From assembly GCA_026874595.1 (NCBI GenBank), contig CM049310.1, positions 42,287,558-42,351,557 on the forward strand: 64,000 nt of DNA, given 5' to 3'. The position numbers were made by a program, and so were the translations under genes. Numbering within the stretch: the first letter of the stretch is position 1; each line of letters opens with the position of its first letter. Shown here one piece after another: positions 12,998-24,913 of the stretch. This DNA is from Sipunculus nudus. Its lineage: Eukaryota > Annelida > Sipuncula > Golfingiida > Sipunculidae. Under the pieces are notes generated by a model, which saw nothing but the letters and a program-made list of their open reading frames with translations, did not search any database and was not told the DNA's origin.

Positions 12998-13130
12998 GAA
13001 GCTGGAATCTCTGGAGGCAGAAATAGAGAGCTGGAAGCGTGATTATGTCTACCTAGTACAATCCAGTATTACCGTGCCAACAGGTGACGTCATGGATGGG
13101 ATGGAGGTCCGACTGTATGGTGGAAATAGA
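12998..13130 (+). CDS. TBC1D2/TBC1D2B-like Rab GTPase-activating protein, exon a (coiled-coil tail)
   Basis: First recognised exon of a TBC-domain Rab-GAP. In vertebrates TBC1D2 and TBC1D2B carry an N-terminal PH domain, a coiled coil and a C-terminal TBC domain, and act on endosomal Rabs. The exon follows TTTCCAG and ends before GTAAGG. It starts with the last base of a split codon and ends in phase 0. It encodes a charged helix (KLESLEAEIESWKRDYVYLV) and then a stretch ending RLYGGNR, which I recognise as the conserved segment between coiled coil and TBC domain in TBC1D2 proteins. The split first codon shows that at least one more exon lies upstream. None was seen in 1-12997, so the PH domain and start are probably outside the window. 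I cannot separate a TBC1D2 from a TBC1D2B orthologue; many invertebrates have a single one. Confidence 0.82.
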
Positions 13131-13836
13131 GTAAGGTTTCAGATATAAAAATCACACTGTATAACACCTTGACCATATGACATTTTGGCTTGTATGAAAG
13201 GAATTCATAAATTAGAAATAAATTTTTTTTGTGTTCAGAAAACAAGCAGTAAAAGGAAAACTTTATTGTGAGACCTGATCCTTTCACAAAGTAATTTTTA
13301 TGGGATGCCTAACACATGAAAACATGTTTTCAAGTTGGATTGTAGTGAAAGAATGAATTTCAAGAGATTTTATAGCTTTGTAGTTATTAAATTGATTTAA
13401 AAAAAGTCCAGCAGCTCTTAAGTTATACATTGGCTTTATTAGTTCATTCCCTGCATTAGTTCATACACATTTGTTCAAGTTTGAAAAAATTAAAAAAAGC
13501 AATGGGCATGATTGGAATTACAGTATTAAAGAAACTTATTTTTTATATTGCTAATATGTTTGTACCACTTATACCACCTTTCATCATTAACATTAACAAA
13601 AAGATATGCTTATATACTGGACTAGCCATTATTTATTACCTGTCCTTTGTTCATACACACTTCATTCTGACTTTCAGGATATAGAGACAATATACCAAAA
13701 TTTTGTCACTGAAATTGTGATTTTATCAGTCTTTTATGATGCATATATACTGCACCTATTATAATAAATAAATTGTTCATGCACATGGTTTCCTTGTATT
13801 TTTATATATATTTATAACATGTTGTTTTAATTCCAG

Positions 13837-13907
13837 CACAGGGACAGGATAAAGAAACTGCTTGAAGAGGCCAGGATCACAAATCCTAGCTTGCCAACAT
13901 TTGACAA
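13837..13907 (+). CDS. TBC1D2/TBC1D2B-like Rab-GAP, exon b
   Basis: 71-nt exon between TTCCAG and the donor GTGGGT, entering in phase 0 and leaving two bases of a codon. It reads HRDRIKKLLEEARITNPSLP and continues TFD. This follows directly on the GGNR end of the previous exon, as in TBC1D2 family proteins, where GG-(D/N/E)-RHR..LLEEAR..(D/N)PSLP is typical. A competing donor three bases later (GTGAAA) would break the phase with the next exon. The chosen donor gives a lysine codon across the junction. Confidence 0.85.
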
Positions 13908-14451
13908 GTGGGTGAAACCTTCTAAATCCATCTTTTTATGTACTTTAAATTCTGTTCTGACACTATGTTCATATTTACAACTTGTGAAATTTTTAGCAGA
14001 GATTAACAAATTCTTATAATTTTAAATAGAGAAGAATTAGAAAATTTTAAAAGTAATCATCAGGATGACATAAAAAATGCAAGCCCTCAGGTCTTTCATA
14101 AAAAGTACACAGGTTTTTTAAATGAATTTATGATGTAAAATTAAAATTTAAAATATCATAATGCAAAGAAAATCATAGTTTAACTATACATCTAACCTAA
14201 AATTTAAAATAATTTCAGAATATAAGGAAAATAAACATTTTATTTCTTAAAAATTGAATGATGCCGCTTGTGTGATGATTGATTTTAGTTGTCGTATATA
14301 TATGTTGTGTAGACAAGCAACATCACACAGTGCAAGGGATGTCTCCCAAAACATCTTTCAGTTATCTTTGTTTTCACTGTTTATGCTGTTTCCATTTAGC
14401 ACATGCAGATTTAATATTATATATGAAGAAACATAGAAAAATATGCAGAGG

Positions 14452-14615
14452 TACAGTTGAACCTGTCTTAAAGACCACCTGTCTAGTAAGACCACCTTTG
14501 AATGAACCAAAAGCATTTACATTGGTTATATCTGACCTGTCTAGTAAGACCACCTGTGAATTAAGACCACTTTTGGCCACAGCAACAAGTGGTCTTATAA
14601 ACAGCTTTTACTGTA
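14452..14615. mobile_element. 164-bp MITE with ~27-bp inverted ends and TA target duplication
   Basis: Left end TACAGTTGAACCTGTCTTAA continuing AGACCAC; right end read in reverse TACAGTAAAAGCTGTTTATA continuing AGACCAC. Flanking bases fit a TA target duplication, as in mariner/Tc1-type MITEs. The inside repeats GTCTAGTAAGACCACCT twice. Ends 17 bp before the splice acceptor of the TBC exon at 14633. Confidence 0.75.
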
Positions 14616-14632
14616 TATATTTTGTGCTTCAG

Positions 14633-14822
14633 ACTGGTACGAGCAGATATTCATATAGACCAGTATGGTTTCCAGCACACTCACCAGAGTGAAGGGCTGG
14701 TTCTCCATTACATCTGTCAGCAACTGAATCAATTCTACGTCACGCAGCTCGCAAGTTATGAAACACACCAACAGCGCTGGGGCCAAGTACTTGCTCGGGG
14801 GAACATCGGGCTCATCAAAATG
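14633..14822 (+). CDS. TBC1D2/TBC1D2B-like Rab-GAP, exon c (linker before the TBC domain)
   Basis: 190-nt exon after GTGCTTCAG, ending ATG before GTATTT. It enters with the third base of the split lysine codon and leaves in phase 0. It carries DQYGF, matching the conserved D-x-YGF motif before the TBC domain in TBC1D2 proteins, followed by a helical region ending GLIKM. The acceptor lies only 17 bp beyond a TA-flanked MITE at 14452-14615. The reading frame stays open past the donor, so the exon end rests on the phase match with the next exon at 35836. Confidence 0.85.
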
Positions 14823-15014
14823 GTATTTGTAATTGACGTTGTATATACAGCTAGGGTAATCTTAGGGACAGTGCTGCCACTTGTTTTCACAGGTTACACT
14901 GATATGCTGAGCACCCTGTCCCATGGGTCACTCATTGTGATCATATACTTTTGAAAGTACTTATGAAAGAGCTTAGACTACTTTATATGATTTTTTTCAT
15001 GTGTAAATACTTTC

Positions 15015-15673
15015 TACGCTCCCAAGGCAGCGGAAATCTTGCGCTTTGAAGAAGCAACTGATTTTCACGCTGCCAGCTTTTACTGTTTATGATATATTTT
15101 GACACTAGATGGCGGTTTTTTGTCTGCTGAAAAAAACGTGGGAAGATGTGACAAGCAGCCAACCAGATGACAATAAACAAACACCCGACAGGCATCCTGG
15201 CTCCGCCCATAGCTGCACTTCAAGTGCCGCTTGATGAGAGTTAACAGTCAAATTTTAATTGCTCCCTCTGTATTCTTGCATCATCTACCGATTCGATTAT
15301 GACATTATGACTGTGTTAGCGTAGCCATGTATCTGTTGTCTGCAGAACTGAAACCAGCCAGCGAGGTGTGCACTCAGACTTTGTTGTTATGTTTTGTTTG
15401 AATTACAACTCACCGGCCGGGCATCTAATGTGCCCAAGGCCCAAAGCAAACCACGTCTGGGGCAATTCTCTTTGAGCCTGTGGCCTGTTCAGAAGGTTAC
15501 CGGTTCGATGAGCTGTCACTCAAAACAAAATGAACATGATTGGCTCTGTGTATTCCTCGCTTGGCCGTGTCTTTCAGCACAAGGTCTCATTTGATTTGAT
15601 GAAAATACAGTGCTCCCCTCTGGTGTAGCAATTCAGGATACGAGGTCATAGTTAAAGCCCTTTGTAAAGAGCG
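15015..15673 (+). repeat. ~660-bp interspersed repeat, copy 1 (family F)
   Basis: Shares TACGCTCC..AGGCAGCG, GATTTTC(A/C)CGCTGCCAG, CTGAAACCAGCCAGCGAGGT, TACAGTGCTCCCCTCTGGTG and GTAAAGAGCG with 30490-31161 in the same order and strand. More GC-rich than its surroundings. No coding region or clear inverted ends recognised. Confidence 0.65.
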
Positions 15674-16228
15674 AAAAATACTTTCATGTCCAAAGTTGTC
15701 TTTAATAACTGTCTTTATGTGCTATATTTATAACACTGCTACCTACTGCCAATATTTATTCTTCTGTATTGAACAGGAATGAGCAAATCTATATAAGCCC
15801 TTTGGCTTGCACCTAATCCCTTTGATATATTGCACTTGTACTTGATAAACTGGTTTGTCAGTTATTTATCACAAGTGGCTTGGCAAAGTGAGCAATGTTT
15901 TTGCCATACTTTTAATTATTTTTTATTATTTCCTGGTGAAAACACAGCTGTGAGCTACAGCTCTTTACATCACCATAGATCTTTTTTGTGAGGCCTGTTT
16001 ACCAGTACCAGTAACATTTGATCAAAAGTTGCTCATTTTGGTATTGATTTGTACATTTTCAGGTGACATAAAAGCTTATATTACAAGATTTTCGAGATGT
16101 TATCTAGAGTGGCAGCACTGAGAAAATCCTATTGAGGGAAATGTTTAATTTTACAGTGTTAATTGTTAATATTTGTTTTTCTTTCTAGTTTTATGGGAAT
16201 GGTGGATGGCTTGCAAGAAGCAATTTTT

Positions 16229-18081
16229 AGCTCAGCTGACTATAAGTCATCTGAGCTATAGTCGTGGTCTTTGTCCGTCGTCCGTCCGGCCGGCCGTCCG
16301 TTAACAGGGCCATTTCAAAACCGTTGGACCTACAAATAAAAAATTTTGCATACCATTAGATGTCCCCAAAATTTCCTACCATACTGAAAATTGGATCATT
16401 GGGACTTCGTTCCTTCGAGATATTAAGGAAAACCTCCGTTTTCCATAAAAAAGCCATTGTTACACTTCAAGGCTGCCTAATATCAAAACCACTAATCTGT
16501 TTTGGATCATATGTAGTATTCATATTCTTCCATACATTTTCTATTAACTTACCAAAAATTAGGTCGGTATTATTTTGAAGTTATGGGCCCTAATTTAATG
16601 CAATTTTTAAAAAATCAGGAAATATATTTACTCACCTAACATGAGAATTGCTGAATCTGGAGACTTTTTTTTCAGGAATATAACTTTATTTAATCAAGAT
16701 TCAATTGTTTACCCAAAATTAGATCTGAATTTTGCAATTTTTTTAAGTTATTAGCATAAATAAAAAATCAATACCTTTAATTTTGTCCAACTTTGACAAT
16801 GGCACGTTTTTTCCCTGTAAGCACTGTTGATTTAATTTTCACAGCATATATACATAAGGATTTATTCTTTTAAAATCTGAAATTTCAAAGGAATTGACTG
16901 AAAATAGTAGCTTTTATTCAAGCTTTCATACACCATGTGAAGTGTTGTTTACATCTAGCCCACCTAGTGGTACAGCCTTCACTTGCATTATGTAACCCAC
17001 CCCAGGCAACTTGCCTTGGCTCAGCTTGGCCACTACTAGCAGGGACTCCCCTGCACTCCCCCCCTCCAGATGGTGCATTAACTAGATGAATGTTTTAATT
17101 TTCTGTATTTTATTTTATTCTTGGCTATGCTACATTTTAGATTTTGTATTGTACCACCAGGGTTACAATGATTAAAGTGCACATTTAATTGTGTCCACAA
17201 AGTGGTGTATTGCTATGAAAGTGTGGATGTTCATCAGATAAGTAATTCCTTACTTCAGGAGAGTAAAAACTTCACCAGGTGTGAAATTGACTATTAATTC
17301 CAGTAATAAATTATAGCTGAGATTGTAATTAGCATAATGATATTGTTTGTCCCTCATTTAACCAACAGTGTGTATACTTTATTTGAAAAGATGTTTTTAT
17401 TTTATCAAATTAACTGAATCTTTTATTTTATTTCAGGGAAATAAAATTAAGCATGTACTGAAAACTGTTCAGTAGCAATTCAAGGAATAATCTTGTAGAT
17501 GCCATGTTGTTGCATTATTTTCTTTTAAATTCAGTTCAAACATTTGTGATTTAAAAATAATAAAATATATGTGTATGCATAATATGACCCAATATGAGCT
17601 ACACTCTGGATATATAATGATTGCAACATAGAATTCTAATATTATAACTTATATTTTCAGATTTTTTATTACAAATTTATAAAACTGGTAAATAAAAGAA
17701 ATGAATCGGATAAAAACTATTAATGGAAAAAGTGGATATGCTAAAAAAATAGGCTTATATATAAACTTAAATGCATTATTCCCTTGAAAGTGAAATAAAG
17801 GTATTAGTCCATTCTGTCCACTTGCCTGTCCATCTGTAAATTTTTCATATGCATCAAAGTATCTCAAAACTTTTACTGTTTTTCTTCATGACAGTCTTGT
17901 CAGAGTATTAGTTTTCAATCATATATTTAGAACTTTACTATAACCAAGTAGGAGGGCCCCTTTCCTCTTAGCTTCTCATATGCTTATATAAATGAAAAAC
18001 ATTACAATAGAATATTTTGCATATTTTGCATTTGCAAAAATTTCAAACCTAAGCTGAGTGCCGTGACCCATGGGTCCCTTG
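16229..18081 (+). mobile_element. Family A subfamily element, copy 1 of a long twin pair
   Basis: Starts AGCTCAGCTGACTATAAGTC after TTTTT, with stem-loop partner CATCTGAGCTATAG and a GTCCGTCGTCCGTCCG tract. Ends AGCTGAGTGCCGTGACCC, then ATGGGTCCCTTG-TT. The interior is not a tandem array but ~1.8 kb of AT-rich sequence shared nearly base for base with 28316-30200. Lies in the 21-kb TBC intron. No coding region recognised. Confidence 0.8.
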
Positions 18082-19356
18082 TTGTTTTTATAATTTAAAA
18101 TGTTGAAACTGTTTTATTTGATATAAGTCATTATTATTTTGTTTTAATGGTTTTGTTTATCAAGGAGAACCCTGTCTGATAGATAGAGATAATGCACATT
18201 TCTTATACTCAGTACATGTCAGTGTCTTAATTTTAGTTCATATAATGTCCAAATTATTAGAAAGAAATCTCTTTCATTCTTTTGTTCATCTTTACTAAAT
18301 TACTGTACCTCGGTAGGTGTTATATGAATAAAATGAAGCAATGTGCACATTTTAAATAATTTCTCCAGTTGATTTTGGCAATATCCATTGGATCCTCAGT
18401 AGGCTTTTAGAATTTAAATTATGATAATTTACATTACATAACTAATAAATATATACTCCAAGAAGATGAATAGCATTTGGCCACACATTCCTCATGTTTA
18501 CTTGATCATATGCTATCAATTTAGTGAGAATATTTTTTATCCTTCAAAGCATGAGAGCAAAGAAAAAAAGGTAAGTCCCTGTGGTGACCTCATTTCCTGT
18601 TTGGAATGACATCTTTTCCTGTCTCTTTTAGAATGAACACTTTTTAATGAAACTTGAGCTGTGACCTTTCCCACTTCTATGTGTGCAACTAAATCAGTGT
18701 TGTCAGTTTTGTGATGGTTTATGCATCTTGTTATCTCAAATAACTGTTGTTTGTCTCTTATATCAGTTCTTTAGACAAGGCCATACCTAAAACTTCCTTT
18801 GAAATATGATCAACAGTGTAATTACCTCACTGTACCTTTGTCTTATAGCACACAACAACATAACAGTGATCATGTTTTATACTTTGAAAGTCAACAAAGC
18901 TGAACTATTAAACAGAAATATCTAAAGCATTGCTGTGTTGTTTGAATGATTGTCACCTTGACGGGACAATGATACAATAACAAGCCATGTTTGATGACAG
19001 GTCCGTCAGATACATGTTTAATTAATAACATCCCAGACTTTAGCACCTGCTGCCTAATATAGCTGTATTACTTGTAATGTGGCCCACCATCCGGCGTCAC
19101 AGGCATGAGATCTAATCATGCTTATTATACCTCCAGGAATTCCAGGGAAAAAGTTCCTGAATTAAAATTGTAGTCTAGAAGTCATGGCTTTTTGTCAAAT
19201 GCCTGTAAATGTTGTAATGTTTGTGCAGCTAAAAAAATTGAAAAAGTCAGTTAACTCAAAATGAAAATTCAATACTTGCACAGCCACAAAATTTCAGAAA
19301 TAATAAAAATTTATTTGCAAAAAACAGTCAAATTTGATTGTCTTTCAGTTTCTATT

Positions 19357-21496
19357 AGCTCAGTTGAATGAAAGTCTTCTGAACTATAGTGATCACTGGT
19401 CCATCATCTGTCTGTCTGTCATTTTGTTTGTCTGTCTGTCAATGTGTTAACAGGACACAAATCATAACCACTTTACCTAAAAACTTCTAACTGAAAACCC
19501 ATGGAGGTCGAAATAAAAATTCTCTTCAGGTACCAGAATTAGGTCACAGTGATGTATATCCCCTTAAGCTATGGGGCTGGTTAGTAACCCCCAGAATCAT
19601 AAAAAATTTTGATACAAAAACTCAAATATCTGAATAACTAATGCATTGACTGCCATGATTCTTTTCATACTTATTGATCAAATAGTGTTTCATCAATTCC
19701 TGAAGACTTGTGGTGCTGTCTTTACAATTTTCTAATTTTTACGCATTTTACTCAACTTTTGACACCTTCAAATGCAGAAGTCCTGACGTTAACGGCACAA
19801 ACCATAACTGTTTGACCTAGAAACTATTAATTGTATATCAAGGGAGGTCCTTGGCAAATTTCGTCAGAAACCTGAAATTAGGTCATGGTGACCTATGTTC
19901 TGTGACCTTATGGCTGAAAACATGATTTTGAGCTCACAGATAGTCAGACAGCTAGGGCACAAATTGTATCAATTAGCGCCTAGAATCTTCTAAACAACTC
20001 CTCAAAAACATGAATTTAGGTCATGGTGACCTAAATTATGTGTGCTTCAGGCTGAAAACATGGTAAACAGATAGTCAGACAGCTAGGGCACAAATTGTAT
20101 CAATTAGCGCCTAGAATCTTCTAAAAATCTCCTCAAAAACATGAATTTAGGTCATGGTGACCTATATTATGTGTGCTTCAGGCTGAAAACATGATTTTGA
20201 GCACCCAGAGAGTCAGACAGAGCACATGCAACTTATATCCATTTGCCCTACAATCTTCTGATGTAACATTCAGGGAGGTCCAGAGTAAATGTCCTTGGAA
20301 ATGTGATATGAGGTCACTGTGACCTATGTTCTTTGAGCAATAGGAAAAAAAACATGATGTGAGCACCCTTGAAGTCAGATGTGCACAAAATGAATCCACT
20401 GGCCCTGAATCTTCTTAAAGCCCTGAAAGTCTAAGGACAAATGTGTTTCAAAACCGGAAATTAGGTCATATGACCTATATTCTCCAAGCGACTGGCCGGA
20501 AACATGATTTTGAATAACAGACAGTCAGACAGGACACAAATTGTAACTGTTACACTTGGAATCTTATAACACAAAATCCAAGGAGGTTTGGCCGAATCTC
20601 CTTTGAAACCTAAAAAAGTAGGTCATGGTGACCTATATTCTACAATCTGGATCATTCTAATATGACATCCGGGGAGGTCCTTAACAAGTTTCCTTTGAAT
20701 CCTGAAATGAGGTCACTGTGTCCAATATTCTCAGAGCTATGAGCAGAAAATCTAATTCTGAACACCCAGAAAGTCAGACAGGTCACAAATCTTAACTGTT
20801 GACTCTAGAATTGTCTTCTTGATATAAAGGGAGGTCATTGTAATGTCTCCTTTGACATCCAAAATAAGGTCACTGTTACTTATATTCTGTGAGCAGTGTG
20901 AAACAACAAGATATGAGTACCCTATAAGTCAGATTGACACAAGTCATAGCAGTATGACATAGAAACTTCTAACCCTGGGAAGTTATTAGTAAAATCTCCT
21001 AGCTGTTAGGCCAAAAATAATAAAAGGTATAGTTTTCATACACCACCTGTATCAATTTTAAACCCCTGCATCAAAAAATTTTATTTTGATTTTCATCTCT
21101 CAAGAAGATAAAATAATACAATTTTAATATGATTTACTTTGTTATGTAGTGCTTTTACCTGTTTAGAAAAAAATATTCCCATATTTTCATGCTTTTCCCC
21201 AATCATATGACATTTTTATCGAAACATACAAAAACAGGTTAAACATAATATATCACCCGCCTGCACTGATTTCTGAATAAAATTGCCTGAAAACCATACA
21301 GTTTCTTTTGGCCTATCCTATTTTCTATGGCATTTTGGCAAAAAAAATGATTTTGAGCACTCTTGAAGTCATTCTACCCATTGTTCAAGGTTCCTCAACA
21401 AATGTATTTTACCAGATCATAACATCAATAATTTATACGTGCATCACCTGTATACATGTCAAATGCAGCTGAGATTCATGACCTATGGGTCACTTG
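19357..21496 (+). mobile_element. Family A-like tandem-repeat element, diverged
   Basis: Starts AGCTCAGTTGAATGAAAGTC with stem partner TTCTGAACTATAG and a GTCTGTCTGTCA tract. Ends CAGCTGAGATTCATGACC, then TATGGGTCACTTG-TT. Inside are many units around AGGTCATGGTGACCTATATT and GTCAGACAG..CACAAATTGTA, giving several GGTCA-x-x-GTGACC palindromes per kb. Two units near 19935-20160 are almost identical (GACAGCTAGGGCACAAATTG). Confidence 0.75.
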
Positions 21497-22454
21497 TTAT
21501 ATATTAGGAAAATTAAAAAAATGAAAATGTATGTAGCAGTGGAAAGGTCAATACAAAGGCATAGTTTATACACATTCTCAGCTTCTTGACAGATACATTA
21601 TTATTAGAAAATCATTCATGTATCACATGTTGCTTCTGTACTATAAGTATAACATATTTGGTATCATTAGCGAACCTGTGAGCTCATGCAGTGGTGTGAT
21701 GTCATCTGTTGTCCTTTGTCCATAGTCTTTATGTTAACCCATACTTCCTCAAAAAGACAGGAGGTAGCATCACCAAGTTTTACGCAGATGTTGATCAGAT
21801 GAATCATATTGGAAATAAAGTTTTCATTCACTTGTTTTATATGAGAAAATAAACTTGCAATTTTAGTCTCAATCAGCTTCTACATTAAAAATGTTCACGA
21901 TAAAATGTCAAGCCACATTGTTTAATTTTCGCAAGTTAGGGACTTTCACTCTCAGTTGTATAACTCAATTTTGCAAAAGTTATAGAAAGCTGAAGTTGGC
22001 CTTATGGCCAAATAAGCCTGTCTATCTCAAACTAAGGGCTACAATAGTCTTCTTCTGCAAAACTGTTGTTTCAGATTCTGTAACATTGCACAAAAATAAT
22101 TTTTACATGGCTTTTACTCAAGTTTACTTTATTGATTTTGGCTGAATGATTGGATTGCAATGAAAGGACTGCGAGATACTTTGGTAAACAAAGCTAGTAG
22201 ATTTATTGTTTTGACAGACTGAGCTCTTTTGGAATATAAGCAGAGCTGTTCAGGCAACATAAATAATTTGTGTTCATATCCAGCTTATTTGTAAGATAAA
22301 CCCAAGAATAAAATATATCTGTATTCTGATTTTGCTTTCAAGAGGCATATCTGTTATTATTCTAAGCATTCTTGATAAAGAAAATTGTTCTGAATATTTA
22401 AGCTAAAAAAAGCATTGTAGCCATTGTCTTTCAGTATGTATAAACATATTTATC

Positions 22455-22600
22455 AACAGGCCAAGATTGTGTCTGTATCTTTAAATAGCTTGTCAGCCTG
22501 CCAACTATTTCAGATTTGGCAACAGGCCAAGTTTCAGTCTGTATCTATTTATAGCATTGGCAGACTGCCAACTATATCAGATTAGGCTACAGGTCAAAAG
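22455..22600 (+). repeat. Tandem duplication of ~73 bp
   Basis: CAACAGGCCAAGATTGTGTC .. CCAACTATTTCAGAT is followed by CAACAGGCCAAGTTTCAGTC .. CCAACTATATCAGAT, then the start of a third unit. Confidence 0.65.
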
Positions 22601-22789
22601 TTCAGTAAGTAAAGCCAGGTACAAGTCAAGAATTCACTCAGTGCAGTAGCTGCACCAGGCATTCTCCCAGTTCAATTAGGGCAACTGCCTACCACTGCTG
22701 AGTTTGGTCAGCCCAATGCATGCACCTGACTCAAGAGAAGTTTGATGTATTGTTCTAAAATTTTTGCCTGACAACATATCTTTGATGGC

Positions 22790-23085
22790 TTTCTCCTACA
22801 CAAGACTGGTGTTGCCACGTACAATGAAATTTGTATAGTGTATTTTCCTGCTTATTTCGCAGGAGGGATTTGATATTTCAGCCTAAAATTGTGCATATTT
22901 GTACAGCTGGGATAACTTTGTATCATACAAGACTGGTGGCACTGCCTATAATAATTTTTCCACAGTGTAGGTCCCTGCTTAATTTTATTTCTCATGACAT
23001 ATCAGCCTAAAATTGTGCATGCCCATACATCTTTGAAAGATTTGTTGTATACCAGAATTTGTGGCACCACCTACAATTGTTTTGG
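22790..23085 (+). repeat. Old, diverged relatives of family C units
   Basis: Three units read CACAAGACTGGTGTTGCCAC, CAAGACTGGTGGCACTGCC and GGCACCACCTAC with CCTAAAATTGTGCATA between them. They follow the C unit order with many substitutions. No termini seen. Confidence 0.5.
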
Positions 23086-24274
23086 GATTCATGTATCTGT
23101 GCATCATGTACTTTTCAAATAATGGTCAAGCATGTTTTCATTGGAACCATTATACCTGATGTATATCCCATTGCACAGGTTCACATTAGGCCTGTAGGCT
23201 TTGTCAATTCATGTGGTTCCATGCTTAGCTGGTCACAATTATACATTATCATATTTTGCTTCTTTCCATCTATACTGTATTATATTTGATATCATTAATA
23301 AGCATGGTACCATGTTTATCTTATCTCCAACCCTACTGTATTATATTTTACACCATAAACACATGCATTATGTGTGTACATGTTTTTCTATGCTTTTCTC
23401 AGTGTCCCTCATGGCCCCAGCTGGGATACAGCTGTCTCCCTGGCATAAGTAATCTCTTGGCTTATATAAGTCAGGACCATCCATACACGAAGGTGGTGAT
23501 GGGTTTCTTAATAATGGTACCGCCTTGTTTCTATTTATAACTATATGTCTGGGCCAGTCCTTTCATATGGAGCATGCTGTGATTTCCAGGACTGGGATAA
23601 TTTACAGGGTTCACTTTTCTTGTTTATTCTCTCTTTTGTTTTGCGTGAGAACCAAAATAATTGTTGAAATTCTCTCGGAGTTGAATTAGTCTGATTAGGA
23701 CTGATTATAATTCCTCCTAGCATGGTTTGTAAGCCTCCATGACCATTATTTATGGTAGAAACAAATACACATCTGGTTCATTTGTATCTACCTGGTAATG
23801 GATAGGAGGTTACATGTAAACAATTAAGCTATACTCCTGTTAGTTATTTAAATCTGAATTTTAATTTTTCAAAACACAGCTAAGAAATTGCATCATTTCT
23901 TCTGTGTAGTTGAATATAAAATTAAACTTGTTGCATTTTTTAAATATGAAACCATTAATAATGGGAGAAATTGAAGCAAATTCATCTCAATTAGAAAATG
24001 TACCCCAAGGCTAACTGTTAAAACCAATTGATTATTAGAATTATTAGATTCTCAGAAACCTGATATAACTGTGTTTCAGATGTTGAACCTAACCCTTGTT
24101 TCATAAGAGGGTTATAAGTGATCATTGGACATATGAATTGTCATTTATAATTTGTGTTTAGTTTTATATAGAGAAATGTACAGCCTTTATTGCAACAGTA
24201 TCCTTGTGATACAGATTCATTATAATCTAAATACAAAGCTCATGGTCTTCTTGGTCTGTTCATGTATACAGGGC

Positions 24275-24700
24275 TTTCAGAAATGAGGGGGTAAGCATCT
24301 CTGATGCTCATTATCTGTTATGTACCCTTGGTTCTGGGAGTCTAAGCATCCAATGGGATGTGCAAATTTCTGGCTTGTAGACTGAGATGATCAGAGTTTG
24401 CTTTGTAGCAGTTACTGGTGACTTCAGCTACCTCAAACAAACTTGTCTGTTGTGTAGACAACTATCCCTTACATTTCATTCTAATAAAATAATCATATAA
24501 CTAAACAATATAACGATATGACACTAACATTAGCTTAAAAAAAAATCATCTTTACATAACCCTCAAAATTTGACACACATTCTCTCCACTTGAGACCCAT
24601 TCAACATTTTGGCCTAAGCATCTTGGCTTCTTCAAATTTTCTTACCACTGAGAGCCGTGTGTATGCTTCTTTTCATGGGCCCTCTGGGAAGCTTTTTTCA
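24275..24700 (+). repeat. Interspersed repeat, copy 1 (family H)
   Basis: GGGCTTTCAGAAATGAGG, GTAAGCATCTCTGATGCTCA, GGTTCTGGGAGTCTAAGC and CCTTACATTTCATTCTAATA recur in the same order at 31838-32230. Old and diverged; class unknown. A tRNA-like segment follows on the minus strand at 24845-24913. Confidence 0.5.
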
Positions 24701-24844
24701 CCAAGGTAGCCTCTTTTTAGAGACAAGATGATTATTCCTCCTGCCATCTGGAACCCACAACCAAAATCTGTTCATTTCTTAATTTGTAGAAAGGATGCAC
24801 CCTTGTGGTAAACCCAATAAGAGTCTTCAAGCACAAGATGGCCT

Positions 24845-24913
24845 GAACAGGATATGAACCCACATCCTGATGGACACAATCCAGTGCACTAAACATTACA
24901 CCACCCTGCTCCA
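24845..24913 (-). repeat. tRNA-like SINE head or tRNA pseudogene
   Basis: On the minus strand GGAGCAGGGTGGTGTAATG, then TTTAGTGCACTGGATTGTG and GGGTTCATATCC have the spacing of a tRNA A box, anticodon arm and B box. The B box has one mismatch to GGTTCRANNCC. It would not fold as a functional tRNA with confidence. Confidence 0.45.

Noticed and set aside
14622-14954. 110-residue frame read as a single-exon gene
   Set aside because: Only 14633-14822 is coding, as an exon of the TBC gene. The rest is intron after a donor in matching phase.
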